64,000 nt of DNA from Saprospirales bacterium (GTDB taxonomy: Bacteria; Bacteroidota; Bacteroidia; Chitinophagales; Saprospiraceae). The notes beneath the pieces are model-generated. The model saw nothing but the letters and a program-made list of their open reading frames with translations. It did not search any database and was not told where the DNA came from. Position 1 is the stretch's first letter. Each line of letters opens with the position of its first letter. Position numbers and translations under genes: made by a program. The DNA lies in assembly GCA_016719895.1 (NCBI GenBank), contig JADJYG010000012.1:162219-226218 (forward strand). Reading direction: 5' to 3'. Positions 18,106 through 27,797 of this stretch are shown here, one piece after another.

Positions 18106-18627
18106 ATGCTTTCCAAAATTGAAGTTCAAAGTGCCAGTTCACTGTCCTTATTCCTTTTTATCCTGAGTTATACAACCTGGCAGGGCTGCCAATCGCCCGC
18201 ACAGGATATAGCGAAAGAGCGGGTGGAAAAATATGGCAGTGGAGAGATTTCGCGCCGATACCAGGAGATTAACGGCAAAAAACAAGGTAAGATGACTGAC
18301 TTCTATCCGGGTGGCCGCCTGAAAGCCGAGCGTTGGTTCGAAAACGACCAACAAGCCGGACGCACCGTTTTATATTATCCGGGCGGTCAAATCATGGAGA
18401 TCCAATATTACCAGAACGGAAAAAAAGAAGGTGGCGATACGGTATTTTACGAAAGCGGCCAGCCGCAATTTGTTATGTGGTATGCCGGAGAGAAAAAAAA
18501 TGGTTACCTGCGCAAATGGTCTTCCGACGGAGCTCTGGTTTTCGAAGCCCGGTATGCGAATGATTCACTCGTTGAGGTAAAAGGCCAGCGCGTACAACCG
18601 GGTTCAAATACAAATGAGGCTAAATAA
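18106..18627 (+). CDS. MORN/YwqK-repeat lipoprotein
   Basis: 173 residues. The N-terminus is hydrophobic and ends in a possible lipobox near WQGC, then come repeated units of the form YPGG/YESG followed by polar residues and aromatic strands (DFYPGG, LYYPGGQIME, VFYESGQPQF, RKWSSDG). This is the pattern of MORN-like repeats in the YwqK family. The 'antitoxin component YwqK' label some databases give such proteins has no support here: there is no toxin partner. It lies 120 bp after haloperoxidase copy 2 and 77 bp before the TonB-dependent receptor. Confidence 0.7.
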   Translation: MLSKIEVQSASSLSLFLFILSYTTWQGCQSPAQDIAKERVEKYGSGEISRRYQEINGKKQGKMTDFYPGGRLKAERWFENDQQAGRTVLYYPGGQIMEIQYYQNGKKEGGDTVFYESGQPQFVMWYAGEKKNGYLRKWSSDGALVFEARYANDSLVEVKGQRVQPGSNTNEAK

Positions 18628-18704
18628 ATGTATCCATGCCATTCAAACGGCCTGAATATTTGCCTCCGGGGCATTTATCGGTCAGGCCCCAACAACTTTA
18701 TAGT

Positions 18705-20891
18705 ATGCACAGGTGGTTAGTTATCTTCTGCAACCTACTTTTCTGGCTTTCCTGGGCGTCCCACCTTCCGGCCCAAAACCAGCCGGATAGCCTCCAACCG
18801 CTTCAACTTCGGGAAATTTCTGTTCGGGCGCAACGTGAAACGATCCAACGGCTGCCGTCCGTTCAAGGCGCCTACCTCTGGTCCGGTATCAAAAACGAAG
18901 TCATCCAAATGCAAAACCTGGATGCCAATATTGCCGAAAAAACACCGCGCCAAATTTTTGCCAAGGTGCCCGGCGTATTCGTTTATGACATGGACGGCGC
19001 CGGAAATCAAACGAATATTTCCACCAGGGGGCTGGACCCCCACCGGGGCTGGGAGTTTAATATCCGGGCTAATGGATTTATTACCAATTCGGACATGTAC
19101 GGCTACCCCGCCAGCCACTTCAGCCTGCCGCTGGAAGCCGTCGGTCGCATTGAACTGGTGCGCGGCACCGGGGCGCTTCAGTACGGCGCCCAATTCGGCG
19201 GCATGCTCAACTACGTCCTGAAAGAACCGGATACGACAAAAATTTTGGGTTTTGAGACGGTCAATTCCATCGGGTCATACGGCCTGTTGAGCGCCTTCAA
19301 CGCCATTGGAGGTAAAACCGGACGGTTGCAGTATTACGCCTTTTACAGCAAACGCATCAGCGATGGGTACCGGGAAAACAGCACCTCGGATTATGACGGC
19401 CAGGGCGCCGTCCTGAAATTTACCCTCTCCCCCAGGCTGGCGCTGAATGCCCAGTTGCTTCGCTCCAATTATGTATACCAAATACCCGGCCCTTTGACGG
19501 ATGCCATGTTTGATGCGGACCCACGCCAGTCTACCCGCTCCCGCAACTATTTTAACCCCGAAATTTATGTGCCGTCCTTATCGGCTGATTGGCAAGCCGG
19601 TGCCCGAACCCGTTTACAGTTGATTTGGTCGGCTGTGGGTGGCGAACGCCGCAGTGTAATGTTCGACCGGGCAGCCAACATACCCGATACCATCAACGCC
19701 AATACCCTGGCATTCAATACCCGGCAGGTGGATATCGACCATTTCAACAGCCAAACCGCCGAATTGCGGGTATTACAGGAATTCGCTTTTTTGAACCTGC
19801 CCGCAAATCTCGCGGCCGGCGTTCAGTATATGCACAACGACCTGCACCGCAGGCAACAAGGACTGGGAAGCACCGGAACCGACTTCGATCTGTCTGTGTC
19901 GGACGCGGGATGGGGACGCGACCTGCATTTAAAAAGCCAAAACCTTGCCTTTTATGTAAAAACAGCTATAAAAGCGACCAAAAGATTTTCGGTCAGCCCC
20001 GGCGCCCGGTTTGAAACCGGAAGCTCTACTATGACGGGTACAACGACCTATTACGACCCCGAAAAACTACCCGCAACCATCAAACACCAGTTTCCATTAC
20101 TGGGGGTCAACGCCAATTTCGACGTGAACGGCCGCCAACAAATTTATGCCGGATGGGCCCAGGCATACAGGCCTGTCATCTTCAAAGACATCATACCTGC
20201 AACAATATACGAACGTACCGACCGGGGTATCCGGGATGCCTTCGGGTACAACCTGGAGGCTGGCTGGCGGGGCGCCCGCAACGGTCTGAAGTGGGATTTG
20301 AGCGTTTTTCGCTTGCAATACAACAACCGGGTCGGCAGTGTCGCGCTGGAAGAAAACGGCGTGTTTTATATCCTGCGCACCAATATCGGGCACTCCGTTA
20401 CGCATGGGTTGGAATGGTTTACCGAATACGGATTCCGGCTGGCCGGCAAGGTCCACGGCAACCTGTTCACCTCCACCGCGCTGTTTGATGCCCGTTACCA
20501 GGATGCCTTTATTCGTATTGGCAATGAAAACAGAAGTATCGACGGCAACAAGGTCGAAAGCGTACCCGCCTGGATTAGCCGGAATGGCCTGAATTTGCGG
20601 TATAACGGGTTCAGTGTTTCGGTGCTGTACAGTTATACGGGCCAGACGTTTGCCGACCCCTTAAATACCCAAGCGCCCTCGCCTACCGGAGCCATTGGAA
20701 TGGTGCCCGCTTATGGCTTGCTGGATGTAAACCTTTCCTGCCGCCTGTTTGGCCATATGATCCTGCGGTTCAATATCAATAATGTTGCCGGCAAGGACTA
20801 CTTCACCAAACGCCCCGCTTTTTATCCCGGCTCGGGAATTTGGCCTTCCGATGGGCGAAGCATACAAGCCACAGTACAAATGAACCTGTAA
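18705..20891 (+). CDS. TonB-dependent outer-membrane receptor (FecA-like)
   Basis: 728 residues from the ATG at 18705, which gives a clean signal peptide ending HLPAQ; an earlier in-frame start (18636) would bury it behind 23 extra residues. The plug domain is evident: KTPRQIFAKVPGVFVYDMDG, ISTRGLDPHRG, and VGRIELVRGTGALQYG, followed by repeated beta-strands of a 22-stranded barrel and a C-terminal segment with PAFYPGSGIWPSDGRS. It lacks the N-terminal CarboxypepD-like domain of SusC proteins. It resembles ferric-citrate/siderophore receptors more than glycan importers. No SusD partner, TonB or ExbBD is nearby. The substrate is not determined. Confidence 0.9.
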   Translation: MHRWLVIFCNLLFWLSWASHLPAQNQPDSLQPLQLREISVRAQRETIQRLPSVQGAYLWSGIKNEVIQMQNLDANIAEKTPRQIFAKVPGVFVYDMDGAGNQTNISTRGLDPHRGWEFNIRANGFITNSDMYGYPASHFSLPLEAVGRIELVRGTGALQYGAQFGGMLNYVLKEPDTTKILGFETVNSIGSYGLLSAFNAIGGKTGRLQYYAFYSKRISDGYRENSTSDYDGQGAVLKFTLSPRLALNAQLLRSNYVYQIPGPLTDAMFDADPRQSTRSRNYFNPEIYVPSLSADWQAGARTRLQLIWSAVGGERRSVMFDRAANIPDTINANTLAFNTRQVDIDHFNSQTAELRVLQEFAFLNLPANLAAGVQYMHNDLHRRQQGLGSTGTDFDLSVSDAGWGRDLHLKSQNLAFYVKTAIKATKRFSVSPGARFETGSSTMTGTTTYYDPEKLPATIKHQFPLLGVNANFDVNGRQQIYAGWAQAYRPVIFKDIIPATIYERTDRGIRDAFGYNLEAGWRGARNGLKWDLSVFRLQYNNRVGSVALEENGVFYILRTNIGHSVTHGLEWFTEYGFRLAGKVHGNLFTSTALFDARYQDAFIRIGNENRSIDGNKVESVPAWISRNGLNLRYNGFSVSVLYSYTGQTFADPLNTQAPSPTGAIGMVPAYGLLDVNLSCRLFGHMILRFNINNVAGKDYFTKRPAFYPGSGIWPSDGRSIQATVQMNL

Positions 20892-21000
20892 ACAGGAAGG
20901 TAGTTGGGGTCCCTTCAGAAAAGATTTTTCTATAAAATCACGTTGAAGGGTGGCTGAGCATTTTGATTTATAGCAACTTTGTGACCGGCTATTACAGCCA

Positions 21001-21008
21001 TAATTTTG
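21001..21008 (+). promoter_or_regulatory. -7 box upstream of the ASKHA-like gene
   Basis: TAATTTTG, matching TAnnTTTG, 41 bp before ATG 21050. Confidence 0.45.
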
Positions 21009-21049
21009 CTTCAAATCAAAATATCCTTTTCAAACTATTCACCTCTGAC

Positions 21050-22075
21050 ATGATGGCTCGGCTGACTTCGTTCTCTCGAATCTTGATCACGCTTGTATTG
21101 GTAGCCGGCATTTTTTTCGCCGTAAAGACTTTTTTACCCCGCTTTTCCAATTCCGGTTCCGGGCCGGAAAAAAAGGAGGCCGTTTCTGGTCAGGAAACAC
21201 CCTCCAGCGCCGGCCAACCGGCCAACCAGCCTTCTTCCTCCAGTACCTGGGGCTCCGGCGCCACTTTATCCGGTTTTAAGTATACCCCGCCAGCACCCGT
21301 TAACGGCAAATTGAAAGGGGTGGTAGAACTGGGCGCCACTGGCTTCAACTCCTTTATTATCAACGTAGATGCGCAAAAAAACTGGAAGCTGGAAAAAGCC
21401 GAATACGGCGCCAGCCTGGTATATGAAAACCTGGCTACGGATGAGGATATAAAATCCGGACTGAAAAGTTATATCGCCGATATGTTAGCTTATGGCGTCG
21501 GGCCAAAACATATCCACTTTGTTATCAGCTCCGGCGCAAAAAAGGTCCCGATCACAGCCAAGATTTCTGGATTGCTGAGGGGGATGGGCTACTTCGTAAA
21601 TGAAGTGACGCCGGAGCAGGAGGCTAAACTGGCCTTAAAATCCTGCCTTCCGGCGAGCTTTGCCAGCCGTGCTTTTGTAGTTGATATCGGGTCTGGCAAT
21701 ACCAAAGTATCGTGGTTGAGCGGCGGAGTCCTAACGGGCATCGAGCTGCCGGGGGCAAAATATTACCAGGACGAGATAAGCGATGCTTCGGTATATCAGG
21801 AGGTGAGCGCCAAGGTCAAACAGGCGCCTGCTGCCTTGCGCAGCACGTGTTTTATTATCGGCGGCGTTCCCTTCGAATTGGCCAAACAGGTGCGCAGCGG
21901 GAAGGAACGCTACACAGTGCTGAAAGCTCCGGCCGATTACAAAGCTGTTGGCGATAAACAACGTTCGGGTTTGAATATCTACCGGGCAATCGCCGATGCC
22001 ACCGGTTGCCGGCAGTTTGTATTCGATTGGGACGCCAATTTTACCATCGGCTTTCTGTTGAACCTGCCGAATTGA
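21050..22075 (+). CDS. Membrane-anchored Ppx/GppA-like (ASKHA fold) protein of unknown function
   Basis: 341 residues. One membrane segment (about 11-30) is followed by a Ser/Pro/Gly-rich linker (about 34-85) and a globular domain. That domain shows VVELGATGFNSFIINVD (about 91-107; phosphate-1-like), NEVTPEQEAKLAL (about 184-196, recalling the 'SGEEEA' helix of exopolyphosphatases) and FVVDIGSGNTKV (about 209-220; phosphate-2-like), then an IIGGVPFE loop where the adenosine motif is expected. This order fits the actin/Hsp70/sugar-kinase superfamily, nearest Ppx/GppA. The start is ATG 21050 or 21053. Which side of the membrane the domain faces is not clear from flanking charges. No function is claimed. 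Confidence 0.6.
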   Translation: MMARLTSFSRILITLVLVAGIFFAVKTFLPRFSNSGSGPEKKEAVSGQETPSSAGQPANQPSSSSTWGSGATLSGFKYTPPAPVNGKLKGVVELGATGFNSFIINVDAQKNWKLEKAEYGASLVYENLATDEDIKSGLKSYIADMLAYGVGPKHIHFVISSGAKKVPITAKISGLLRGMGYFVNEVTPEQEAKLALKSCLPASFASRAFVVDIGSGNTKVSWLSGGVLTGIELPGAKYYQDEISDASVYQEVSAKVKQAPAALRSTCFIIGGVPFELAKQVRSGKERYTVLKAPADYKAVGDKQRSGLNIYRAIADATGCRQFVFDWDANFTIGFLLNLPN

Positions 22076-22109
22076 TTTATCACCCAAATGCGCGCCCTTT
22101 TTTAATTTG

Positions 22110-23690
22110 TTACTCCCGGATCAGGCGGCGGGTAGCCAAAAGGGTATCCTGGCTAAAAACCTGTACCAGATAAATGCCCTTGTCGAGGGCGCTCAGGTCA
22201 AGCCATAGATCGAGTTGCCCGGAGAGTTCCCAGGTACGTATAGAGCGGCCCAGCAGATCCGAAACCTGGATACGTGTTGCCATCCGGCCTTCCTCAACAG
22301 CCAGGTGTACGTTTACCCGGTCGCGGGCAGGGTTGGGCGTTATCGTCAACGGCCCAGCTACTGCTCCGGTACGTTCTCCCGGCACAAGTTCCAACCCGGA
22401 TGTTTGTTGCAGACAAGCGGCGCCACGCACCCGGTCAAGCATCAGCGGTCGCGAAACCGGCCCGAAACCGGCATAAAATGCCACCGGCTCGCTCGCCAAA
22501 AGGCAATAGCGCATGAGGGTATTTTCAATGGCCTGGTCCTGGTTATTCCGGGCGGCGATGCCGGGCAGGCAGGGATTGAACGATACGGTTTCCCGGCAGG
22601 ACGATGCCGGATGGCGGGCCCCAAGCAGATGCCCCGTTTCATGCGCCAGCGCTGCTGCGGCCCAGGAAAACGTGGGTACATTTGAAAAATCAGGATCGAT
22701 AGCACAAAAAGCCACTGCACGCTGTGGCGTGCAAAGCCCATCCAAGCAGGCCATACTTTCCGGGTTTGTTTCGGCCAGGCCCACCAGTTGGGTAAGGTCT
22801 GCTGCCGGTTCCCTCAGCGACATTCGAAATTGCTCCAAAATGCCGGTAGCGCCCGCAGTATGGTCAAAAACCGGGCTGGTTTGGATGCAAACCCGGGTGA
22901 GTTCAAGTTGAAGGCCTTCGTTGGCAAACAAAACGGCGACCTGGTTAAACATGGCCAAAAGGTAGTGCGCAGTGGTTGTAACGTCGCCCCGGTTCAGGAA
23001 AAAGGCATGTTCAGCATACAGTGCCATGTGAAGAGTTGGGGCAGGCTTTGAGGTGCTGAAGCGCTGTTGGAGATCTTCCAAGGCTGGCGCCGCCAGGGAC
23101 TCGTTTAATACACATTCGAAAGGGTTATCCATGGAAAGCTCCCGTTCGGAATAGAGTATGTAACCATCCGTATTGTGAGCGATTTGTACCCTGCCCAATA
23201 CGAGGTTGTGGTACAGCGCATCAGAAACTGTCCCAAATATTTCATTCTCAAACAGGCTGATCGCCGCTACCGAATTAGTGGCCCCCCGCATCATACCCCG
23301 GTAGTGCAGCCCTTCGTGGCAGTCGATAGTTTCGTTCCTGTTGTCCGCATAGATATGGAAGTCAGGCGCTGTAATATCATACCGCACCAGGTCGATGACC
23401 AATTCCGTGTCATGATAAGGCAATCGGAGCGTGAGCATCGAAGGCTCAGTTGCCATTAGATGATCCAGCGCCGCTCGATCCAGGCGGAGAAACTGGGCTT
23501 CCTGAGCAAACCTGGCGGCGGAGCCATCCAACGTTGCCGTTTTTCGAAATAGCGAATGCGCGGAGATACCGGAGTTTTCCGGGCGCTGGCTCCGAACCAA
23601 AGCCGGCACGGGCCGTAAGGTTTGGGCAACAGCGCCGGCTGTCGTATAAAAGAGGCAGACGAATGCCAAAAGTCGTGTTTGTTTGAGCAT
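22110..23690 (-). CDS. Secreted zinc metalloprotease (reprolysin-like) with T9SS sorting domain
   Basis: 526 residues from ATG 23690, which gives a signal peptide ending GAVAQ; upstream in-frame starts lie before the signal and are unlikely. A propeptide-like region precedes a metzincin zinc site H-E-x2-H-x2-G-x2-H at residues 350-360 (HETGHLLGARH). Conserved cysteines surround it. The last 80 residues form a type A-like T9SS C-terminal domain (ITPNPARDRVNV, DLLGRSIRT, GIYLVQV). The product is therefore probably exported across the outer membrane and processed at the tail. It converges with the ASKHA gene, 34 bp away. Confidence 0.87.
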   Translation of the reverse strand: MLKQTRLLAFVCLFYTTAGAVAQTLRPVPALVRSQRPENSGISAHSLFRKTATLDGSAARFAQEAQFLRLDRAALDHLMATEPSMLTLRLPYHDTELVIDLVRYDITAPDFHIYADNRNETIDCHEGLHYRGMMRGATNSVAAISLFENEIFGTVSDALYHNLVLGRVQIAHNTDGYILYSERELSMDNPFECVLNESLAAPALEDLQQRFSTSKPAPTLHMALYAEHAFFLNRGDVTTTAHYLLAMFNQVAVLFANEGLQLELTRVCIQTSPVFDHTAGATGILEQFRMSLREPAADLTQLVGLAETNPESMACLDGLCTPQRAVAFCAIDPDFSNVPTFSWAAAALAHETGHLLGARHPASSCRETVSFNPCLPGIAARNNQDQAIENTLMRYCLLASEPVAFYAGFGPVSRPLMLDRVRGAACLQQTSGLELVPGERTGAVAGPLTITPNPARDRVNVHLAVEEGRMATRIQVSDLLGRSIRTWELSGQLDLWLDLSALDKGIYLVQVFSQDTLLATRRLIRE

Positions 23691-23857
23691 GGCGGGAAGA
23701 TTGTTTTGCCAGTAAAGGAGTAAAAAAAGTATACGCCGCCCAACCGGAAACGGAAATGTATACGATCCGCCAGGGATCATTTTATGAAATGCAAAAACAA
23801 GGCCGAAAATGCGCATGCCCTGGCAAAACAATTCCTTTTTCAGACAAATCAGCAATT

Positions 23858-26800
23858 TTAATGCCCACAGACACAACGCGCCTCCTGGCAGGTGTGCGTC
23901 ATCCCCGCGCCGCTGGCTTGGCTCCCCGGTTGTTCGAACCAGAACCGGCCGCGTTTTTCAGGATGGTTGCCCAACTGATCCATTGTATTGGCATCAAAAA
24001 GGCGCCCGTTTACCATCACGGCCTGAATGAACTGGGTGTTTTGGATGTCTTCCAGTGGATTCTCCTCCAGAATAATCAGATCGGCGAGCTTTCCCGGCTT
24101 CAACGAACCGATTTCCGTATCCATTCCGAGATAGCGGGCTCCATTGATCGTGGCGCATTTCAGGGCTTGCAGGTTCGACATTCCCCCTTGCGCCAGCATC
24201 CAGAGCTCCCAATGCGCGCCCAAACCCTGCAACTGGCCGTGCGAACCGAGGTTGATGTTGATGCCGGCATCCTGCATTTTCTTCAGCTCCCGGCTCACCT
24301 GGATATGACCGTTTTGGTATTCTTCTTCCGGAATCATTTCCCGGTGCCGCGCCCGTCCTTCCAGAATATGCTGTGGCGTGAATTGCTTCAGCCGGTGGTT
24401 TTTCCAGACATCCGATTTCTGATACCAGTAAAACTCCCCGCTGACCGCGCCATAACAAACGATTAGCGTGGGAGTATTGTGGGCCTTTGTTTTACTCCAG
24501 AACTGAAGCACGTCGTTGTATACGGGCGCTACGGGGATATTATGCTCGATCCCGGTATGCCCATCCGCCACTTGTGTCAAATTATGATAGAAAAATGACC
24601 CGCCCTCGGGCACCACCAGCATACCCAGCTCGCGGGCAGCGGCAATCACCTGCTGACGTTGGTCGCGCCGGGGTTGGTTATAACTTTTAACGGAAAAGGC
24701 GCCCCAGGCTTTGGTGCGCCGCAGCGTGCTTCGCGCATCGTCGAGGCTGTTGACCGGCGCTTTGAAATCGCCGTCGGCCCCATAGAGGATGGTTCCCGTG
24801 CTGAACAGGCGGGGGCCGGTCATACGCCCGGTTTTCAACATTTCAGCGTTGGAAAAGGCCATTTCGGAATTAACCGAAGGGTCGTGCATGGTGGTCACCC
24901 CGAAAGCCAGGTTGGCAAAGTATTCCCACTGCTGTTGCGGGTTCAGGCCGTAGCGGAAGTTGCCCGAATGCGCATGCACATCCACGATACCCGGCATGAT
25001 GGTTTTGCCGGAGCAGTCGATGACCGTCGCGGCATTGGTTACAAAAGGACCGTCTGCCGGCATTTTTTCCACCCGTGCGATCCGGTTTTCCAAAATCGTA
25101 ATTGCGCCGTTTTCGATTATACTATCGCCTTCCATAGTGATAATCCGGGCATTGACCAGCGCTATGGCGCCCGCCGGTTTGTCGCTTTGAAGAACCAGAC
25201 CAACTGGCTGACCGCGTTCGGGCAAGGGCGGCACGCTGTCGGGCGCACCCGGCAGGAAAGCAAAGCGTTCGGCCAGGTCTATGGAGAAATACGCATCACC
25301 AAGGGTGTAATGCACCGTACGGCTGTCGGCGCTCCAGTGCAGGTTGTAACCGGCATCCGTAGAAATCTGTGCCAACGGTACCGACTTCACGTCGGCGCTC
25401 AAATCAATCGGTGCGCCCGTTTGTGGAAAGGCGCAGATATATGCTTTGTGCAGTTCTGTAAACGCCAGCCACTTCCCATCCGGGGAAGGCGCCCATTGAT
25501 TGGCATACTTGCTTTTGAAATGCACCTTGCGGTCATGGCCGTTCAAATCGAACGATACCAGCGCTTTGTCGAGACTGCTGAACAGATAGCCGCCGGTACT
25601 GACATATATCCGTTTTCCATCGGGGCTGAATTCTGGGTTTTCGCCTTCTTCCGTTAAAAAACGCGGGGTTTGGGTATCAACGTCGATGGCATAAATACCG
25701 GATTTGCCGTGCAGCGCTGGGCCAAGTTCGTCGTCGCCGTTCTGGATTCTGAAAACGATCCTTTTTCCATCCGGAGAAAAGGCAGGCGTGCGGTAAATGG
25801 CCCGGGCACTGGTCAATACCCGGAGTACCCGGCCCTTCGCGGTTTCTTTCAGGAGGGCTATGGCGCCCCTGCGTTCGTCGTTCCACACCACCAGGGCTAT
25901 GGATTGGCCATCGGGCGAAAAAGCCGGCTCGAACAACAAATCGGTTTCTGCAATACCGTCGCCCGGTTGAAGGAGCAACTCCACGCTGCCATCCGTCAGG
26001 TTTTTGCGGTATAACTTGCCTGCAGCATTAAAAACCAGCGTTTTGCCATCCGGGCTGGTTACGGCATGCCGGATGGCCCTGGCCGTAAAGGTTTCTTCGT
26101 ATACTTTGTTGGAAAAGCGCAGGGTTTCCGCCACTTTCGTTTTCACACGACAGGTAAACGGCACTTCAGACACCTGAACATGTGGCGTGTCGGAAGGCAT
26201 ATTCCGGTCGTCCGGTGCGATATTGGTCCAATGGAACTGGATGCGTTTGATTTTACCGCCTGCCCAAATGTATATTTCTGACAGTTTGCCAGCCCGGCTT
26301 GGGCGGTCGGCGCCCCACGCAAATCCGGGATAGCACCCGAAAATCGTCCAGGCTTCCTGCTGGTCCTTGTCCAACCCGTCGTACAGTGGGTATTCCAGCC
26401 CGTTTACCAGGTTGTGAATATAAAGCACCGATTTCGTGTCCTGCCGCCGGACGAAGGCCAGCCACTGGCCGTCGCGACTGACCTGTGGCCGGCAGGCGCC
26501 GCCCGAGCCGCCTGTAATATCGTCGGTTTTACCATCCAGCCGGTCATAGCGCCGGATGGCAAAGATTTGTTTGAACGGGTCTTTGTTGTATTGAAAGAAC
26601 CCGCCGGGGTAAAAATCTTCACTAAAAAAGAGGTACCGCCCATTTTCCAGGGGCGAAACGGAAGGCTCATTGACATCCTGCTGATCGTTTTTACGCTTGG
26701 TCAATTGCACCCCTTCGCCGCCGGAAATATGGTATAACCACATTTCGCCGGCGCCCAGCGAGCGGGTGCTGGTGAAATGTTTGCGCGCTACAAAATACTG

Positions 26801-27226
26801 GCCGTCGGGCATCCAGCAGGCATTGTTCAGGAGCCGGAAATTCTCTTTGGTCACCTGCCGGGCGCCCGATCCGTCGGCGTTCATGGTCCAGATATTATCG
26901 CCGCCGGCGGCATCACTGGTGAAAAGAATTTTGGAACCGTCGGGCGAAAACCGCGGCTGCACTTCCCAAGCCAGGCCCGGGCGGATGCAGGTCGCTTCGC
27001 CGCCGCTAACGGGGAGAGTATAAATATCGCCCAGCAGGTCGAAGGCCAGCGTATTGCCGTCGGGGCTGAGGTCCAGGTTCAACCAGGTGCCTTCGTTCAC
27101 GGTGAATTCCACGTCGGTATATGGGATACCCTCCGGGGCCGAAACATCCCATTTTTTCTTTTCAGATTGCGCAAAAACGGCCGTAGCGGCTAGTACCAGG
27201 CAGCACAGTGGAAGAAATTTTGTCAT
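23858..27226 (-). CDS. TolB-like beta-propeller / amidohydrolase fusion protein
   Basis: 1122 residues with a signal peptide ending VFAQ. Residues to about 650 hold at least seven propeller blades with the WD40-like/TolB hallmark SPDG (FSPDGSKILF, SPDGKTLVFN, FSPDGQSIAL, FSPDGKRIVF, SPDGKWLAF). The rest is an amidohydrolase barrel starting with MPGIVDVHAHSG (the metal-binding H-x-H) and ending with the beta-sandwich segment GSLKPGKLADLIIL. Such fusions occur in Bacteroidota as periplasmic or secreted putative dipeptidases/imidazolonepropionase-like hydrolases. The extreme C-terminus is rich in Cys/His (THTCQEARCVCGH), possibly a further metal site. The substrate is unknown. Confidence 0.87.
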   Translation of the reverse strand: MTKFLPLCCLVLAATAVFAQSEKKKWDVSAPEGIPYTDVEFTVNEGTWLNLDLSPDGNTLAFDLLGDIYTLPVSGGEATCIRPGLAWEVQPRFSPDGSKILFTSDAAGGDNIWTMNADGSGARQVTKENFRLLNNACWMPDGQYFVARKHFTSTRSLGAGEMWLYHISGGEGVQLTKRKNDQQDVNEPSVSPLENGRYLFFSEDFYPGGFFQYNKDPFKQIFAIRRYDRLDGKTDDITGGSGGACRPQVSRDGQWLAFVRRQDTKSVLYIHNLVNGLEYPLYDGLDKDQQEAWTIFGCYPGFAWGADRPSRAGKLSEIYIWAGGKIKRIQFHWTNIAPDDRNMPSDTPHVQVSEVPFTCRVKTKVAETLRFSNKVYEETFTARAIRHAVTSPDGKTLVFNAAGKLYRKNLTDGSVELLLQPGDGIAETDLLFEPAFSPDGQSIALVVWNDERRGAIALLKETAKGRVLRVLTSARAIYRTPAFSPDGKRIVFRIQNGDDELGPALHGKSGIYAIDVDTQTPRFLTEEGENPEFSPDGKRIYVSTGGYLFSSLDKALVSFDLNGHDRKVHFKSKYANQWAPSPDGKWLAFTELHKAYICAFPQTGAPIDLSADVKSVPLAQISTDAGYNLHWSADSRTVHYTLGDAYFSIDLAERFAFLPGAPDSVPPLPERGQPVGLVLQSDKPAGAIALVNARIITMEGDSIIENGAITILENRIARVEKMPADGPFVTNAATVIDCSGKTIMPGIVDVHAHSGNFRYGLNPQQQWEYFANLAFGVTTMHDPSVNSEMAFSNAEMLKTGRMTGPRLFSTGTILYGADGDFKAPVNSLDDARSTLRRTKAWGAFSVKSYNQPRRDQRQQVIAAARELGMLVVPEGGSFFYHNLTQVADGHTGIEHNIPVAPVYNDVLQFWSKTKAHNTPTLIVCYGAVSGEFYWYQKSDVWKNHRLKQFTPQHILEGRARHREMIPEEEYQNGHIQVSRELKKMQDAGININLGSHGQLQGLGAHWELWMLAQGGMSNLQALKCATINGARYLGMDTEIGSLKPGKLADLIILEENPLEDIQNTQFIQAVMVNGRLFDANTMDQLGNHPEKRGRFWFEQPGSQASGAGMTHTCQEARCVCGH

Positions 27227-27259
27227 AGCATGTCCAAATTTGGGCGCATAAATACGAAA

Positions 27260-27685
27260 TCAATGAAAAAAACGGGTGCGTAAAAAGGCAATAGCCAGGC
27301 AAAAGGCAACCAAGCCCGTCAGAACGATGGGCGGTGGGAAAGTAAAAGCCGCCATAACGACAAAACAGATCCCAAAAACCAGCAAGTTGATCTTTAATAC
27401 GCCGCGCAACAAGGCTTCGTCTTTGGAGCGGCGGAGCAAATACGCGTTCAACAGTCCGCCAAAAAGGTACAGCAACGTAAAGCAAGCGCTCAGCGCAGTC
27501 ATGAGTTCTTCGGTCGACACGCTCATCCCGCCCAAGTCGCGGCGGTAATGGCGCATCAGGTCGAAAAGAACCCGTTCCGATTCATTCACCGGAGCGGGGT
27601 CGTTGAAAAAACTCAGGGAGTGCAGGGCCGACGTCAGCAGTTGAAAAACTACGGCAGCCCAATACCAGGTTTTGTATTGCAGCAT
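27260..27685 (-). CDS. Small four-helix membrane protein, unknown
   Basis: 141 residues with four predicted membrane segments (about 8-25, 62-83, 95-114, 118-136) and a charged loop between the first two (RVLFDLMRHYRRDLGG). No characterised family is recognised. It lies 33 bp upstream of the propeller-amidohydrolase gene on the same strand and could be co-transcribed. A TAAGTTTG box is 16 bp before its start. Confidence 0.65.
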   Translation of the reverse strand: MLQYKTWYWAAVVFQLLTSALHSLSFFNDPAPVNESERVLFDLMRHYRRDLGGMSVSTEELMTALSACFTLLYLFGGLLNAYLLRRSKDEALLRGVLKINLLVFGICFVVMAAFTFPPPIVLTGLVAFCLAIAFLRTRFFH

Positions 27686-27701
27686 GGTACAGGAATTTGT
27701 A

Positions 27702-27709
27702 CAAACTTA
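27702..27709 (-). promoter_or_regulatory. -7 box upstream of the four-helix membrane protein
   Basis: Minus strand reads TAAGTTTG, matching TAnnTTTG, 16 bp before the ATG at 27685. Confidence 0.45.
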
Positions 27710-27797
27710 ACCGGAACAAGTCAGGCCCGGTGAAGCAAAAAAATCACCGGGCGGCCTGTAATTCTCCCGGTGAACCATTGAAAACCACATACTTATT

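Noticed and set aside
18106..18627. Toxin-antitoxin pair suggested by the YwqK-like repeats
   Set aside because: The label comes only from repeat similarity; there is no small toxin gene next to it.
24659..25657. Open frame of 332 codons on the plus strand
   Set aside because: Antisense to the propeller-amidohydrolase; composition is that of a shadow frame, without recognisable domains.
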